The translations under genes and the position numbers were made by a program. This document shows, piece by piece, positions 33,033 to 64,000 of a stretch of DNA of 64,000 bases. Each line of letters starts with the position of its first letter. The stretch's first letter is position 1. Source of the DNA: Hyperoplus lanceolatus (Eukaryota > Chordata > Actinopteri > Uranoscopiformes > Ammodytidae); NCBI GenBank assembly GCA_026929865.2, contig CM049418.1, positions 11,331,001 to 11,395,000 on the forward strand. The letters are read 5' to 3'. A model generated the notes under the pieces. It was not told the origin of the DNA. It did not search any database and worked only from the letters and a program-made list of their open reading frames with translations.

Positions 33033-35204
33033 GTCAGCTGTGTTTTTTTTTTTGTAGTTAAAGGTGGAGTTGGTCACTTTTTGTCCAAAATCGGTGGATA
33101 TCTCCTCCACTAGCCGCTCGCTACCTGTCCATACTGTGTGTGCGCTGAAATAAATCTGGTGTTAATGAACAACTTAGGCCCTGTAAACCTGCATGTTTCT
33201 AGCTACGGTGGGCCTCCTTTGTTTACATCACCTTTTGCTTACAGAGCCTAGACTGTGTATGAACACACAATATATTTTCAGAGCTGACAGTGCACAACCA
33301 GGACATGACAGGTTGCGATCGTGAGGAGATATTCACTGACTTTGACTAAGTGATTTTGTCAACAAGCTTTCTCCAGAATCATTGACTCCACCGTTTTAAT
33401 GTTCAGTATCATAGCTCCCTGTCTACATTGCTCATTTGAACAATGTTTGGTCTCTGAATGATCCAAGTCTATTTGTCCAATGTGCACATGTGTTTTTGTC
33501 CAGGTGATCTTGGTCTCCACCCCCACCATTATGTACCTGGGCTTTGCTATGCACAAAATCGCCCGCATGGATGACACAGAGTACCGGCCACTGCGCAACC
33601 CCAAGAAGAGGATGCCCATTGTCAACCGCGGTGCCGTGAGAGACTACGAGGAGGCAGAGGACAACGGAGAGGAAGACCCCATGATCGCTGAAGAGATTGA
33701 AGCAGACAAGGCTGACAAAGCAGACAAAAGTAAGCTGGAGATGTAAGCGGTAATATGCAGGTGCATCTCAAACAGTTAGAATAGCATGGAAAAGTCCATT
33801 CAAATAGCGACACTTTCATATTCTAGATTCATTACAAAAAGTGAAATGTCAGGCCCTTTTAGGCCTATTCTAGCTTAATTTCACTTCATGTGAATGCATC
33901 TAGAATTACATTACTTTCATTGGGGATGCACCTGTAGCAATCATAAAGCAAAGTTGTTACTCCCTCTTTCATGCAAACTCCAACCATTCTCTCTCTCTGT
34001 GTTTTCCAGCTAAAGAGAAGAAGCACGACGGTCGAAGGCGGATCCTTCGTGACGGCCTGATGAAGGTGTACGTGTGCCAGCTGCTGTGGCGCTCAGCCTT
34101 TGAGATCGCGTTCATCTTCGGCCAGTACATCCTCTACGGCTTCGAGGTCATCCCCTCCTACATCTGCACGCGCTCGCCCTGCCCGCACACCGTGGACTGC
34201 TTTGTGTCTCGGCCCACAGAGAAGACCATCTTCCTCATGGTCATGTACGTGGTGTCCTTCCTCTGCCTGGTCCTCACCATCTTTGAGATGTTCCACCTGG
34301 GCTTCAGCGGCGCCCGCGACGTCTTCCGCAAACGGGCCGCCCAAAGCCCGCGTGCCCCCAAGCCGCCCGGGTCCGCCCGCCACATCCCCACAGCCCCACC
34401 GGGCTACCACGCCACTATGAAGAAGGAGAAGCTGAAAGGGGAGATACTCAGCTCACCCATGGGCGACTCTGGGCGCGAGAGCTTTGGAGACGAGGGTCCT
34501 TCATCCAAAGAGCTGGAGCGGCTGAGGAGACACCTGAAGCTGGCCCAGCAGCACCTAGACCTGGCCTACCAGACGGAGGAGGTCAGCCCCGCAGCCAGCC
34601 GCAGCCCCGAGGTCAACACCGCCTCACAGACCGCCGCAGAGCAGAACCGCCTCAACTTTGCCCAGGAGAACCAGGGAGAGGCCAGCGAGAAAGGTAATAA
34701 AACACTGCCCAGCATATGCTATTAATTGGGTTAATGTTAAAATGCATTTTTAGAGTTTTTTTTTTTTTTTTAAAGATCCATCTCCATTTACCACAATTTC
34801 ACAAACAAAATTAAACCGTTCATATCATATAAAAAAGGAATCGGCTTAATCAGCCAGTGAATTTCTGTTGGATCAAAGTGAAACACGTTCTGTAAGATTT
34901 CACAGCACTTTGGCAGGTTGAAGTTTGAAAGTGAATTTGTCAAACCAATGGTCTGAAATCCAGACAAATCGTAAACTAGAAAGGGAGAATATTGTATCAG
35001 TTTTCTGTGGATGGAGACATTTTTTTCAGCTGTAAGCATTTCCTAATGGCTACCTCGGTTATATCCGTCACATAAGGTCTGACCTCAAGTCAGCGAAACG
35101 TCACGTTAACGTCATGGAATATGCTTTTTTTTGTCTTTTAAAAGGATTGAGGTCATGTGGTGAATAATGTTTTGCTTCTTCCTCTGCTAGGGATACATGC
35201 CTGA
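32793..35204 (+). CDS. gjc4: Gamma-type connexin (Cx43.4/Cx45/Cx47 group), gap junction protein
   Basis: Connexins oligomerise as hexamers and dock to form intercellular channels at the plasma membrane. Coding exons: 32793-33032, 33504-33729, 34010-34693 and probably 35191-35204, giving 387 residues ending GIHA. The start [20 protein letters not shown] is the gamma-connexin N-terminus. Loop E1 has C53-x6-C60-x3-C64 and loop E2 has C208-x4-C213-x5-C219, the connexin pattern. Four membrane segments fit the usual layout. An acidic cytoplasmic loop ([11 protein letters not shown]) and the motif KHDGRRRI are shared with GJC1 and fish Cx43.4. Introns split the coding region, as in fish gjc4-type genes; many connexins have it in one exon. 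The gjc4 symbol is my best family assignment; a or b paralogue cannot be told. The C-terminus is uncertain (see the third exon). Confidence 0.9.
33058..33399 (+). mobile_element. TTAAAGGTGGAGTC palindromic element, copy 4, in connexin intron
   Basis: TTAA at 33058 and 33396 bounds inverted ends AAAGGTGGAGTTGGTCAC and TTGACTCCACCGTTTTAA. Starts only 25 bases after the exon's donor and fills most of the 471-bp intron. Confidence 0.85.
33504..33729 (+). CDS. gjc4: Connexin second coding exon
   Basis: Starts [20 protein letters not shown] (TM2 and start of the cytoplasmic loop) after the acceptor TTTTTGTCCAG. It ends in an acidic/lysine-rich stretch (DKADKADK) at the donor GTAAGC, one base carried over. 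Confidence 0.92.
34010..34693 (+). CDS. gjc4: Connexin third coding exon, TM3 to C-terminal tail
   Basis: Begins [20 protein letters not shown] and contains E2, [20 protein letters not shown] (TM4) and a long cytoplasmic tail. In the tail, [20 protein letters not shown] is the predicted amphipathic helix seen in GJC1. It either splices at 34694 (GTAATA) or reads on to a stop at 34725 (tail [11 protein letters not shown]). Confidence 0.92.
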
Positions 35205-35303
35205 GCGTGCGTCCTGCCTCAAACGTCTGCCCTTCCATTCCTACTGGCCTAAAACACATGGGAGAAGCACATTTGGGAGTGCAGTCAGACCACTGAGAGA
35301 GAC

Positions 35304-35365
<62 letters not shown>

Positions 35366-36815
35366 ATGAGATAAATATGCCTTTCAGTATTTGGGGAAGG
35401 TGGGGGGGGAGGGGGGCAGAAATAAAGAGAGCAAAAAATGCGGACCAAGCTGCCTTGTGACAAATGGTTCATCTCCACGACTCTAAACTTGAAAGCCTGC
35501 TACATTTCCAGTTTGTGCTTGCTGACCGACATCCAAACCTTGACTGTGCCCCTGGCCCTAACCTTGTTTTCACCCTTGTCTTTTGCCCATTCTGTGTATT
35601 CTGTTGCCATGCTGTTATCCTGGTCCCTTTTTATTAAGGAGTATCAAAAGCTTTAAACTTCCCTGGCCCAATGTGCTTTTGTCATTCTCACAAAAAGCGA
35701 AGCACTCTCTTTATAAAACGTCACCAAATGTTAGATGTCTTAAATACGGCCTCGGGCTATGTTATTTTTCTGGAGCAATTTTATTTTATTTCAACAAGGG
35801 CTTTTCAACCTGTGCTAAATGAGGCATGTTTAAACAGATTTGATCTTAGTGATTATTGGTGTTTATTAGCCTGAACATTTCAGAAACATTTGACCAAATT
35901 TTGAAGCCTGTATATTTACTCCAATCAGCCAAAATGTTTACCTGGGAAATGCTTGAATTCTTTATTCGAATGGAAATGTTCCAAAGAAATTCTGAGAATC
36001 ATATCTTGTACAATCAATCCATTTAAAAATCATCCATTATTTTACCAGTACAGATTTACTATGTCTTGACCAAAGCTTTAGATAAGTTACCTTCGTCTCT
36101 AGAAGGAAGTGAAGGCCACCTTATTTCATGACTGCTGGAAAGCCGGTTCTCGGATGTTAGCTAATTCCTTTTTTTCTTTGTGCTACAAGAATATTTGCAA
36201 TGTTCGTGCAAAAAAATAGTCGGTCAGAACATTTTTTTTTTTTTTTTTTTTTTTTAAACAGCTGGAAACATCTGTCTTCTGGGCTACATCCTAAGTCTTT
36301 GAAAATTGACATTCTTCTTTGGTGAGACATATTTTCCATGGTTGACATGCAGCATTATACCGCTTTGTTGTGCTGAAACACCGATGCTTTCATGCATCCG
36401 GGAAACAAGCCCAACCCGACTGAGGGAAGGATGACATTTGGCCGCTGACGCACAAGCGTGTGCCATGTAAACACATAACCTTCACTTTAATCCTGAGCCT
36501 TTTTGATCAATCGCTTTGCTGTGTTCATACAGAGTTCATACTATTTTTTTTTTCTTTCGTTAGCCTGTTGCCCGTTTGGTTTTATGATCTTTGGCTGAAA
36601 TAATGAAACCAGAAGCTTTGCCAAATACCTGTTTGATGCTGTATTTCTGTAATCATCTCATTTCCAAAGTTTGCTACTTAACGCAAGGTACGACATTCCA
36701 TTTTTGAATATGATACTTCTTTTGATAGTTTATACTTTTCTATTGCAAGTTTTGTAGTTTGTTGTAACTGTAGAGATTATTTTGTCTTCAGAGTAAATAA
36801 ATATATTTGAACAAT
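35191..36815 (+). other. gjc4: Connexin last exon: 4 codons, stop and 3' UTR
   Basis: Acceptor TTCTTCCTCTGCTAG ends at 35190. In phase, the exon adds GIHA and stops at 35202-35204. The UTR contains a GT array (35309-35364) and a T-run (36231-36256), and ends with an AATAAA signal at 36796-36801. Confidence 0.6.
36796..36801 (+). terminator. PolyA signal AATAAA (connexin gene)
   Basis: AATAAA in an AT-rich stretch 1.6 kb after the stop codon, the first good signal downstream of the last coding exon. Confidence 0.5.
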
Positions 36816-37176
36816 ACCATTTAGTCCCTTTTCATTTGTCTTTTGTCTCTGTGCTAAAGTTGCAGCATATGGTTCGTCTGTCAATCTCTTTAGTTGGTCA
36901 AATTGGTAAGTTTAACTATTCAAATGTGAAACGTGCAAAATATATGTATAAGGAGCAATATTGAATATTATGTTTTGACATACAAAACATGATATTCAGT
37001 CCAGCATTTATATCAGTTATTTAATGTCATGCATTGTTGATCAGAATACTGGAGATGTCTGACTTTAGGCATTGCTGTGACATGATGCAGTTTAGAAGTA
37101 GTCCTTCACTGCCCTCTAGAGGTGTGAATCAACAAGAACAATACAATGCCCTGTAGTATGTTTACCTGGATTGTAG

Positions 37177-37182
37177 TTTATT
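37177..37182 (-). terminator. Candidate inha polyA signal
   Basis: TTTATT on the plus strand reads AATAAA on the minus strand, about 335 bp past the inha stop. The connexin and inha transcripts would thus converge with about 350 bp between their ends. Confidence 0.4.
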
Positions 37183-37517
37183 AAAAATGACAAAAACCCA
37201 AAGCTTTGATAGGAGTCCCTGTGATTAGTAAAATACATGCATTACAAAAGCAAGATTTTAAAGGGTATGTTCATCTAAAGTAGAAGACTGCATTTTCTAA
37301 CTCGGAACAGCATCTCCTGAAGTATTGGTTTCATGTGCTCTTATAGGCCCTCTACATATTATGCTACCTTTTAAACACAATCAAATGTGTCATTAATGCT
37401 AATCATTTGGAATAACCACAGCGCAACCCAAAGTGAAAATATAGATATTACTTGTGAATAAAACCAAACTTTAAAAAGTAAATTTGTCATTTGTGTGAAC
37501 CCTTTACATTTAATTGT

Positions 37518-38248
37518 TCATATACAAGTGCACTCTTCAGGTATAATGTTGGGTAGGGTCTCGGATTTGAACGAGTACCCTCCATCGGATGTGGTGGTGA
37601 TCCTAAGGGACCTCATGGTGTCTGGTACCGGGGCACAGCACTGTGTGATGCCCAGCATGGCGGTGGTCCGGTCCCAGGCAGAGCAGTTCCCATGGCAGTA
37701 TGAGAAGGTCAGAACCTTGGGGTGGACGATCCAGTTGTCCCAGCCCATCTCCTCAAAGCTGATTTGGATCTCTTCTTTGCTGCAGTCGCTCTGCTCTGGT
37801 CGATCTAGAGACGGCCTCTGGAGCATGTCTATGGCGGAGGGAGACCAGGGGATTCTCCCTGACACACTGCGGGCTGAACGGAGCGGGACACGGGGCCGAG
37901 CGAGGAGGTAAAGAAAGGGCATTTTGTCTGGTTGATCGGTGTGGCACTGACAGGCCGGACAGTGCACCTGCAGCAGGAAAGGCCCGTCTGGGATAGAGGA
38001 CAGGAGAGCTGGACGGAGGTGGTACGTGGTCCATCCGTCTGAGCTGCTCTCTGACGGAGCCTCTGCTGCCTGGAGAGGCTGCTGCTGGGCTGGGCTGAGG
38101 AGGATGAAGAGCGGGGCGGAGGAGTTGGCCGTGGCTCCAGCGTAGAACCAGAAGTGGGCAGATGTGACCAGCTCCTCCTGCTGGTTCATGGAGGGCTGGA
38201 AGGAATATGTCAAACGACCATCGGTGGCTGATGTGGCACAGGATGAGT
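37518..38248 (-). CDS. inha: inha exon 2, pro-region end and mature cystine-knot domain
   Basis: Acceptor AACTCTGGCAG then SSCATSATDGRLTYSFQPSM and LVTSAHFWFYAG, matching human SARQVTSAQLWFHTG. The reading frame is intact to TGA at 37520-37518. A mature domain of seven cysteines lies at about 37800-37518. Confidence 0.92.
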
Positions 38249-38987
38249 CTGCCAGAGTTCACATTAGGGAGACAGACGTCAGTGAAGTTTATGGCTTTTT
38301 TTATAGGAACATTTGTGGCTTCTTTGGAGCTTTCTAGTGTCTATGGACACAGTGACTACACTCATTTTTACTGAGATTTACAAAAGAAGTCACTCCTTTT
38401 AAAAATAGTATTAGTGAGTGACTACACCCCCCCCCCCCCCCTATAAAATCTGGTTTGCAGGGTGTAGTTACATGTGCAAAGAACCAGACCCAATCAGAGA
38501 TGAGAAGGGCATTGAAACACAACACAAAACAAAATGAATTACTTTTTAAAGCTGCTGCAATCACTTAAAAAACAACACTTGCTTGTGCAAGTTTGTTTTT
38601 CTAAGACATTTTTATATCATGAACTACTTGTATTCAATCCAAATGATCACATCTGTAACATTCATGTTATGGGTTTACTGCAATATGTAGGCCTAGTTAA
38701 GATAAGCAAAGCATATGCCATGTACCAAACTGAAATGTAACCGTACAAATGACACTTACCAAAAATATGAAATTACCAACTCTCAATTGAAAAACGTTTT
38801 GTCTATTCTTGTGCTCAAGTGCAGACACTATTTGGATACATGTTGTGGGGTTATTTATTTCACTTGATCAAGTCAGAACATTTGTAAATCAAATGTACTG
38901 TATGAATTGTCAAACATGTTCTAATACTAAATCAAGATATATATACCAAACAAAACAGTTTTTATTCTGCCATTTGAAGTGAAGAAC

Positions 38988-39217
38988 GCCTATCCGTACT
39001 GTGGTCACGCTGAAGAAAACCTGGCGTTAACACACAGCCTTTGCTCTGTAAACTGGTATGTAAACAAAGAGGCCACATTGAGCTAGCAACAGACCCATTT
39101 AGAGAGCTCAGGCCGTGTATTACCACTGGAATTCTTTTCAGCGTAAAAATAATCACTGATTTTGCTAAAGTTGATTTTGACAACAAGCGTTCTCCAGAAA
39201 TGCTGACTCCACCTTAC
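38988..39217 (-). mobile_element. TTAAAGGTGGAGTC palindromic element, copy 5, in inha intron
   Basis: The centre lies in reverse orientation to the other copies (GGTATGTAAACAAAG before GAGCTAGCAACA). The right end TGCTGACTCCACCTTA is kept and the left end is truncated. It sits 46 bp from the inha exon 1 donor. Confidence 0.7.
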
Positions 39218-39262
39218 TACTACGCAAACAAGATGACAAATAAAAAAAATAAACGTCCTCAC

Positions 39263-39546
39263 CTGAACTGGGAAAGAGAATAATCTGAGAGGTGTCCTGA
39301 GTGGGATTGGTTTGGTGGTTGGCCCAGGCTGTCCTGCTGGTCCTTGGGGCCCTCCGGAGGACCTGTCTCACCCCACTCGGCAGAGCTGTGGCTGGGGGAG
39401 GAGGATGCTCCAGCCCGAGACCCTCCAGAACTCGGCCCCTAATCCAAGTACAGCACCTCTTCCCTGGGCAGCTCCTCTCCCCTGCAGGCCTCGGTCAGCA
39501 TGTGGATCCACAAAGGGGCCAGAGTGAAGAGAACACAGGAAACCAT
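39263..39546 (-). CDS. inha: inha exon 1, signal peptide and pro-region (frame interrupted)
   Basis: ATG at 39546-39544 opens a hydrophobic signal peptide. The frame is open for 34 codons and closes at TAG. The donor CAG|GTGAGG is at 39262. The +1 frame from about 39447 to the donor carries the rest of the conserved pro-region. Confidence 0.8.
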
Positions 39547-41252
39547 TGTGGAGTAGCACTTTGCGCTGTAGGGTGCAAAAATATCAAGAGGAAAAATGGA
39601 TTCTGACTACTTAGAGAAATAGAGATTCTATGAAGATGGAATTAGCTCCATAAAACTAATTCTCCTCTGTGCCTTTTCCTTATTCCCACTCAGTCGTACA
39701 GTATTTATTTGTTCTGCTCTGCAGCTGTCTGGGTATGAGCCAAATCTGCCAGCAAAAGCATTTTGTTGCCATAATACAAATGGAAGATAGCAAAGAACGG
39801 CCTTGACGTTCAGGATGTTGCATTATCTGTTTCACACAGTATCGACAAAATGTGTCTGCATGTTTGATGTTTTCTCCTTTTCTTTCCTGCAGAGTTGTAG
39901 CTTGAACGTTGGTCTCTGGCTGGCGCAAAGGGCACAAACATCTGCATTGATTATTAATGTAAAACAAAGATTGTATTGAAAAGGGCTTTTACACTCTACT
40001 GTACAGGTTGTTTCAATTTGTCAGATAATAACACAAATTCTTCACCTAACCTACAGTAAATAGGTCATTGCTTCCTGCATAATACAAACATACATTGCCC
40101 TATGTTGCTTATAAATGCCCTGAAACTGGATTCCATTTGAGATAATAATAAAGGTTCCATTTGAAATTGAAGACTGTGAGAAATCAAGAAAATAGAGCTT
40201 GAGTTGGGATTGTTCTGCCTTTACAATTTCGAGACTACACATTTAAACTCAAGCTGATGTACTGCTTATTAATCATCATATTAAATGAAACTGTAATAGG
40301 CAATGTTAAACACAAATCTCCTCATAATGCATCATTTACTGATGCAGTAGGCCGATTAACCGTAAACCTATGTCATTGTTACTAAACAGTGACCCCCATG
40401 AGGACAAATGTGGCAATTACAGGATGGTGCCGGATTAAATCTGATTAAATCCCTTACTATATGCCTTTTCACCAAATAAAAGTGAACAGAAACTGTCACG
40501 ATGGAAAAAACAATCTCCAATTAAAAAATATAAATAATAAAATAAGCTATGGCTGAAATTTAAGTGAGATAGGCCTACTATTATTATTGTTGTAATATTA
40601 TTGGTAACACAGGTGTTCGTTCTACAGCTGTTTGCTGCCTTGAAGGAAATAGGTATGTAGGCTACACTTAATTTACTGCTTTCTTTTTGTGACAAAACCT
40701 TTAAAAAGTGTATTCACTATGTTGACTTGTTCATGAATGTAGTGTTCACAGTTTACTTATGATGTGTATTTGTTTATGAATGTAGCGTTAACATTAGCAC
40801 ATGTAGAGTGGAGTCACTAAGTCTACAAGCTAAGCATTAGCTACTTTAAATTAGCTTGTTATTGAGCAACACAAATACTGTTAGCCTACTTATTTTTTTT
40901 TTACAGTGAATGGTCTTGTTATTTTTTACGAATAGTTTGACATTTTGGCAAATAATGCTCGCCTACTCGTTTGTTATTGTTATTGTTGCATTATCAACAC
41001 TAACAACTCATCAAATCAGGTGAAACGCCAAAGTGCCATATACTGTTCTGCCAGAAGAGGGCGCCAAAATACTACATCAACAAATTAGGGTTGGTTTAGC
41101 AATAGACTTTCAAAGAGTTTATGGAAAGCATATTAACTCAAGTATAAAGGATAAATGAAGTTTTGAATGCAATATTACTTTTAGATGTATTTAATAGGTT
41201 CTAGGTAAAGTAGCAGAAGGCCTGCCACTGGACATAAATCACAGTATCAATG

Positions 41253-41362
<110 letters not shown>

Positions 41363-41770
41363 GAATTCTTAGGGTGATGGAACAGAGAGGTAAGCTGTTG
41401 ATTATCGTCCCCTTATCTCCCGCAGGTATGACTGGCATTTTCAGCTTTCCTGAACAGTTTGTCATATGCTTTCAGAGGCTTTGTGTGTTTTTTGGGGAAT
41501 CACAATTAAGGCCAGACACTGCAGGTTACATATTAATAACAAGGGAAGATATAGGCCTATGTCTGTTTTCAAAGAGCCATTAATGAACTTCTCAAATGAA
41601 TATAAAAATATTCTACTTTCCCTACTTCAGTTGTTCCAGCCATTAACACTACATTGTATTTGTTATATCACTGCCCTACAATTGTATGAATCACTAAGTC
41701 CTGTCCTTATTCTTAGACCGTGTCTTTTTATAGCAACTCCCAACTGTCACACGCATGCTGTGTCTGCCTG

Positions 41771-41777
41771 TCTCTCG

Positions 41778-41850
<73 letters not shown>
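41771..41850. repeat. (CT)n(CA)n compound microsatellite
   Basis: CT from about 41771 to 41830, then CA from 41831 to 41850. Confidence 0.97.
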
Positions 41851-41851
<1 letters not shown>

Positions 41852-42249
41852 GACAGGCACACACATAACCAATATTTTGGTTATAACATTATCAAAGGGG
41901 CCTAGAGTGTGGGAGCGTGTGTGCGTGTGTGTTTGTCTGTATAGGTCATCCATGGCGGCCCAAGAAATGTGACCTATCCATGGCGTTGCAGCTGTCGTTC
42001 CCAACCTGAGGGAGTTGAGGGGGTGAAGCAGTGAGATGGGAGAGAGAGAGAGAGAGGCTGATGACATGAGCTCATTTAAGTCCTCAGCAGTCTAAAGAGG
42101 TTAAAAGTGTATTTCTTTTAAGCCAATTCCAAGGTAATTAACTAAAAAGCACAAAAGAGCAAGAGGCCTGAGTGGTTTGACATTTAGGAAAAAGGATCTC
42201 TCTCTCTCTCGATCTGTCTCTCTCTCTTCTCGACACTCTTCAGTGGGGT

Positions 42250-42469
42250 TAAATCTGCTGAAGGGGGGACCATGGCAGTGGCTGCTAATGCTACATGATC
42301 TAGGGTGGACTTACACCTACAGCCCAGGCTCGCTAAAGGACACACGGTGACACGGGCCTACGCAAATGATTTGAGATGGGAGACTTTGCTCCATGGCTCT
42401 TGTCACCTTCACTTGGACTTTGCGGGGATGTCCAAAGGGATTCCTTTGGGCTGTAATGGCAAAAGTGAG
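42250..42469 (+). other. speg: Probable speg non-coding first exon (5' boundary unknown)
   Basis: Ends at a consensus donor GAG|GTAAGT (42470). It would splice to the exon whose acceptor CTTTCCAG ends at 43504, 162 bases before the speg ATG. The start coordinate is a guess. An ATG at 42393 opens an upstream ORF that continues across the splice. Confidence 0.45.
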
Positions 42470-43141
42470 GTAAGTTGAATTTCTTTCCAATCATCGGCTA
42501 TAGTCTATTTTTAGGACCAGCAATATCTGTGGAATATCACAAATTAGCATAGGAAGCAAATCCGAACCCTGACCCATTCTTTGATCAGTAATTATGGCAT
42601 TACATTTATTGCAATTTGGATAAAAAAGTTTGAATATATTACAGAAAAAATATTAAGTTGCAGGAAAAGACAATATGGACGTATACTTTACCAATCAGAA
42701 GAACTTTTAGGTGAAGAATATGAAAAGTTTGTCAAATTGAAAAATATCCTGGCCTTCCTACCAAACTCCATTTATAACTTCTAACATGACGTGCTTTAAA
42801 TCCGGCGGATTATTTTCACACACAGCAGCATTCACTCTGGTTATATAATAGGTTGGGGTGTCAGGACAAGCTGTCTTGGCTCCCTGGTAACTGTACCCTG
42901 ATTACTTTGTCCGTCTGCATGGCATATTATGTGTGAACTACTGACATTAAAATAACAACAGACACAGCTGGTGTGCAAGAGAAACATATCTTTCTTTGCC
43001 TAAACCTACTCTGATGATTAGGACTTGCAAGAGACAGATAGGAAAATATTGTCAGAGACAGTGACTTTTAGCTTTGTATGCGTCAAAATCCTGAATCCTA
43101 CACTTCCCATAAAGCAATTCGATAGCCTGTTTAGATATGCA

Positions 43142-43400
43142 TTAAAGGTGGAGTCAGCCATTCTGGAGAATGCTTGTTGTCAAAATCACATTTAGTCCCA
43201 ATCAGTGAATATCTCCACACAATCCGCTACCTGTACTAGGTGTGCGCTGAAAAACAAATCCAGTGTCAATACACAACCTAGGCTCTGTTGCTTGCTACAG
43301 TGTGCCCTTTTGTTGGCATACCCGTTTACAGAGCCTAGGCTGTGTATTAACACCAGTACGGACAGGTAGCTCAAACTGAGGATTTATTCACTGATTAAAG
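43142..43400 (+). mobile_element. TTAAAGGTGGAGTC palindromic element, copy 6
   Basis: Left end TTAAAGGTGGAGTCAGCCAT intact at 43142; the right terminus is lost after ATTCACTGATT (about 43397). It ends about 105 bp before the speg exon that starts at 43505. Confidence 0.8.
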
Positions 43401-43666
43401 GCCATTTGAGCAACAATGTAATTTTTTTCTGACGAGCTCATTCACTACTATTAGCATACGGTTTCTGTTATCTAACTAAAATGTGATTGCTTCACTCTTT
43501 CCAGTCCCCCAGTGCAACACACACCGTCTGCCCTCCCTGTGAGCCCAGAGCTCTCTGAACCAATGGAGTGGTTGAGAAGAGGCCTTCAGTAAACTGCAGA
43601 TCATCTTCACACCGCGATCCATTGCCAGATAAAAAAAGTGTGTAGAGAAGTCTCAAGGAAATCAAG

Positions 43667-63977
<20,311 letters not shown>

Positions 63978-64000
63978 GTAACAATGAGAACATACTGTGA

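Larger units (their letters stand above)
37518..39546 (-). pseudogene. inha: inha, inhibin alpha subunit, first exon frameshifted as sequenced
   Basis: Inhibin alpha pairs with activin beta chains and suppresses FSH release. Two exons on the minus strand: 39546-39263 and 38248-37518. Exon 2 ends in a TGF-beta-type domain with DCSKEEIQISFEEMGWDNW, FSYCHGNC, QCCAPVPDTMR, TTTSDGGYSFK and the C-terminal CTCI: seven cysteines, as in INHA. A dibasic-like site RSAR precedes it. Exon 1 has a signal peptide (MVSCVLFTLAPLWIHMLTEA) then CRGEELPREEVLY, matching human CQGLELARELVLA. The frame then meets TAG at 39441-39439. The +1 frame continues the family match (WIRGRVLEGLGLE) through SQIILFPSS into exon 2. 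One extra base near 39446-39447 explains this. With one base fewer the two exons total 1014 nt, 337 codons plus stop. It could be a sequencing error, an allele or a true loss; I tag it as broken only as sequenced. Confidence 0.88.

Noticed and set aside
34093..34410. 105-residue minus-strand ORF
   Set aside because: Antisense shadow of the connexin third exon with low-complexity composition caused by GC-rich codon use.
37495..37911. 138-residue plus-strand ORF
   Set aside because: It lies antisense to inha exon 2 and has no family resemblance; the minus strand carries the conserved cystine-knot domain.
41466..41972. 168-residue plus-strand ORF
   Set aside because: About a fifth of it is translation of the CT/CA array; the rest has no recognisable family or splice support.

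Overview
The window is vertebrate nuclear DNA, and the gene content points to a teleost fish. It has GT-AG introns, CA/TG microsatellites up to about 125 bp, tRNA-type SINEs, many short inverted-repeat DNA transposons, and a gamma connexin of the fish Cx43.4/gjc4 type. No prokaryotic genes, CRISPR array, rRNA or tRNA gene was seen. All homology calls were made by reading translations against remembered family members, not by database search.

Layout. (1) 1-21204, plus strand: 14 coding exons of stk11ip (LKB1-interacting protein 1). The leucine-rich-repeat N-terminus lies upstream of the window. Phases agree at every junction, giving 815 residues to the stop. (2) about 22450-28000: intergenic, with a repeat shared with a stk11ip intron and a 1.5 kb non-autonomous hAT-like element with an exact 8-bp target duplication. 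(3) about 28000-36820, plus strand: a gamma connexin with a CpG-rich non-coding first exon, three main coding exons, a probable tiny last coding exon and a polyA signal. (4) 39546-37518, minus strand: inhibin alpha (inha), two coding exons, convergent with the connexin. Its first exon carries an apparent one-base insertion that stops the frame after 34 codons. (5) about 42250-63977, plus strand: the 5' part of speg (striated-muscle kinase of the titin/obscurin class). It has a non-coding first exon, a coding exon with the first Ig-like domain, a 13.7 kb intron with candidate alternative first exons, then linker exons and the start of the second Ig-like domain. The gene continues past the window.

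INHA, STK11IP and SPEG are close neighbours on human 2q35, so three of the four genes form a conserved block; the connexin between stk11ip and inha is the non-mammalian part. The genes do not form a pathway: lysosome/LKB1 signalling, gap junctions, a gonadal hormone subunit and a muscle scaffold kinase.

Repeats fill much of the rest. The most striking is a palindromic element of about 290-340 bp with ends TTAAAGGTGGAGTC, present in about ten full or partial copies. The strongest points for follow-up are the inha frameshift, this element, the candidate alternative speg starts, and a speg exon that reads into a stop with no usable GT donor.
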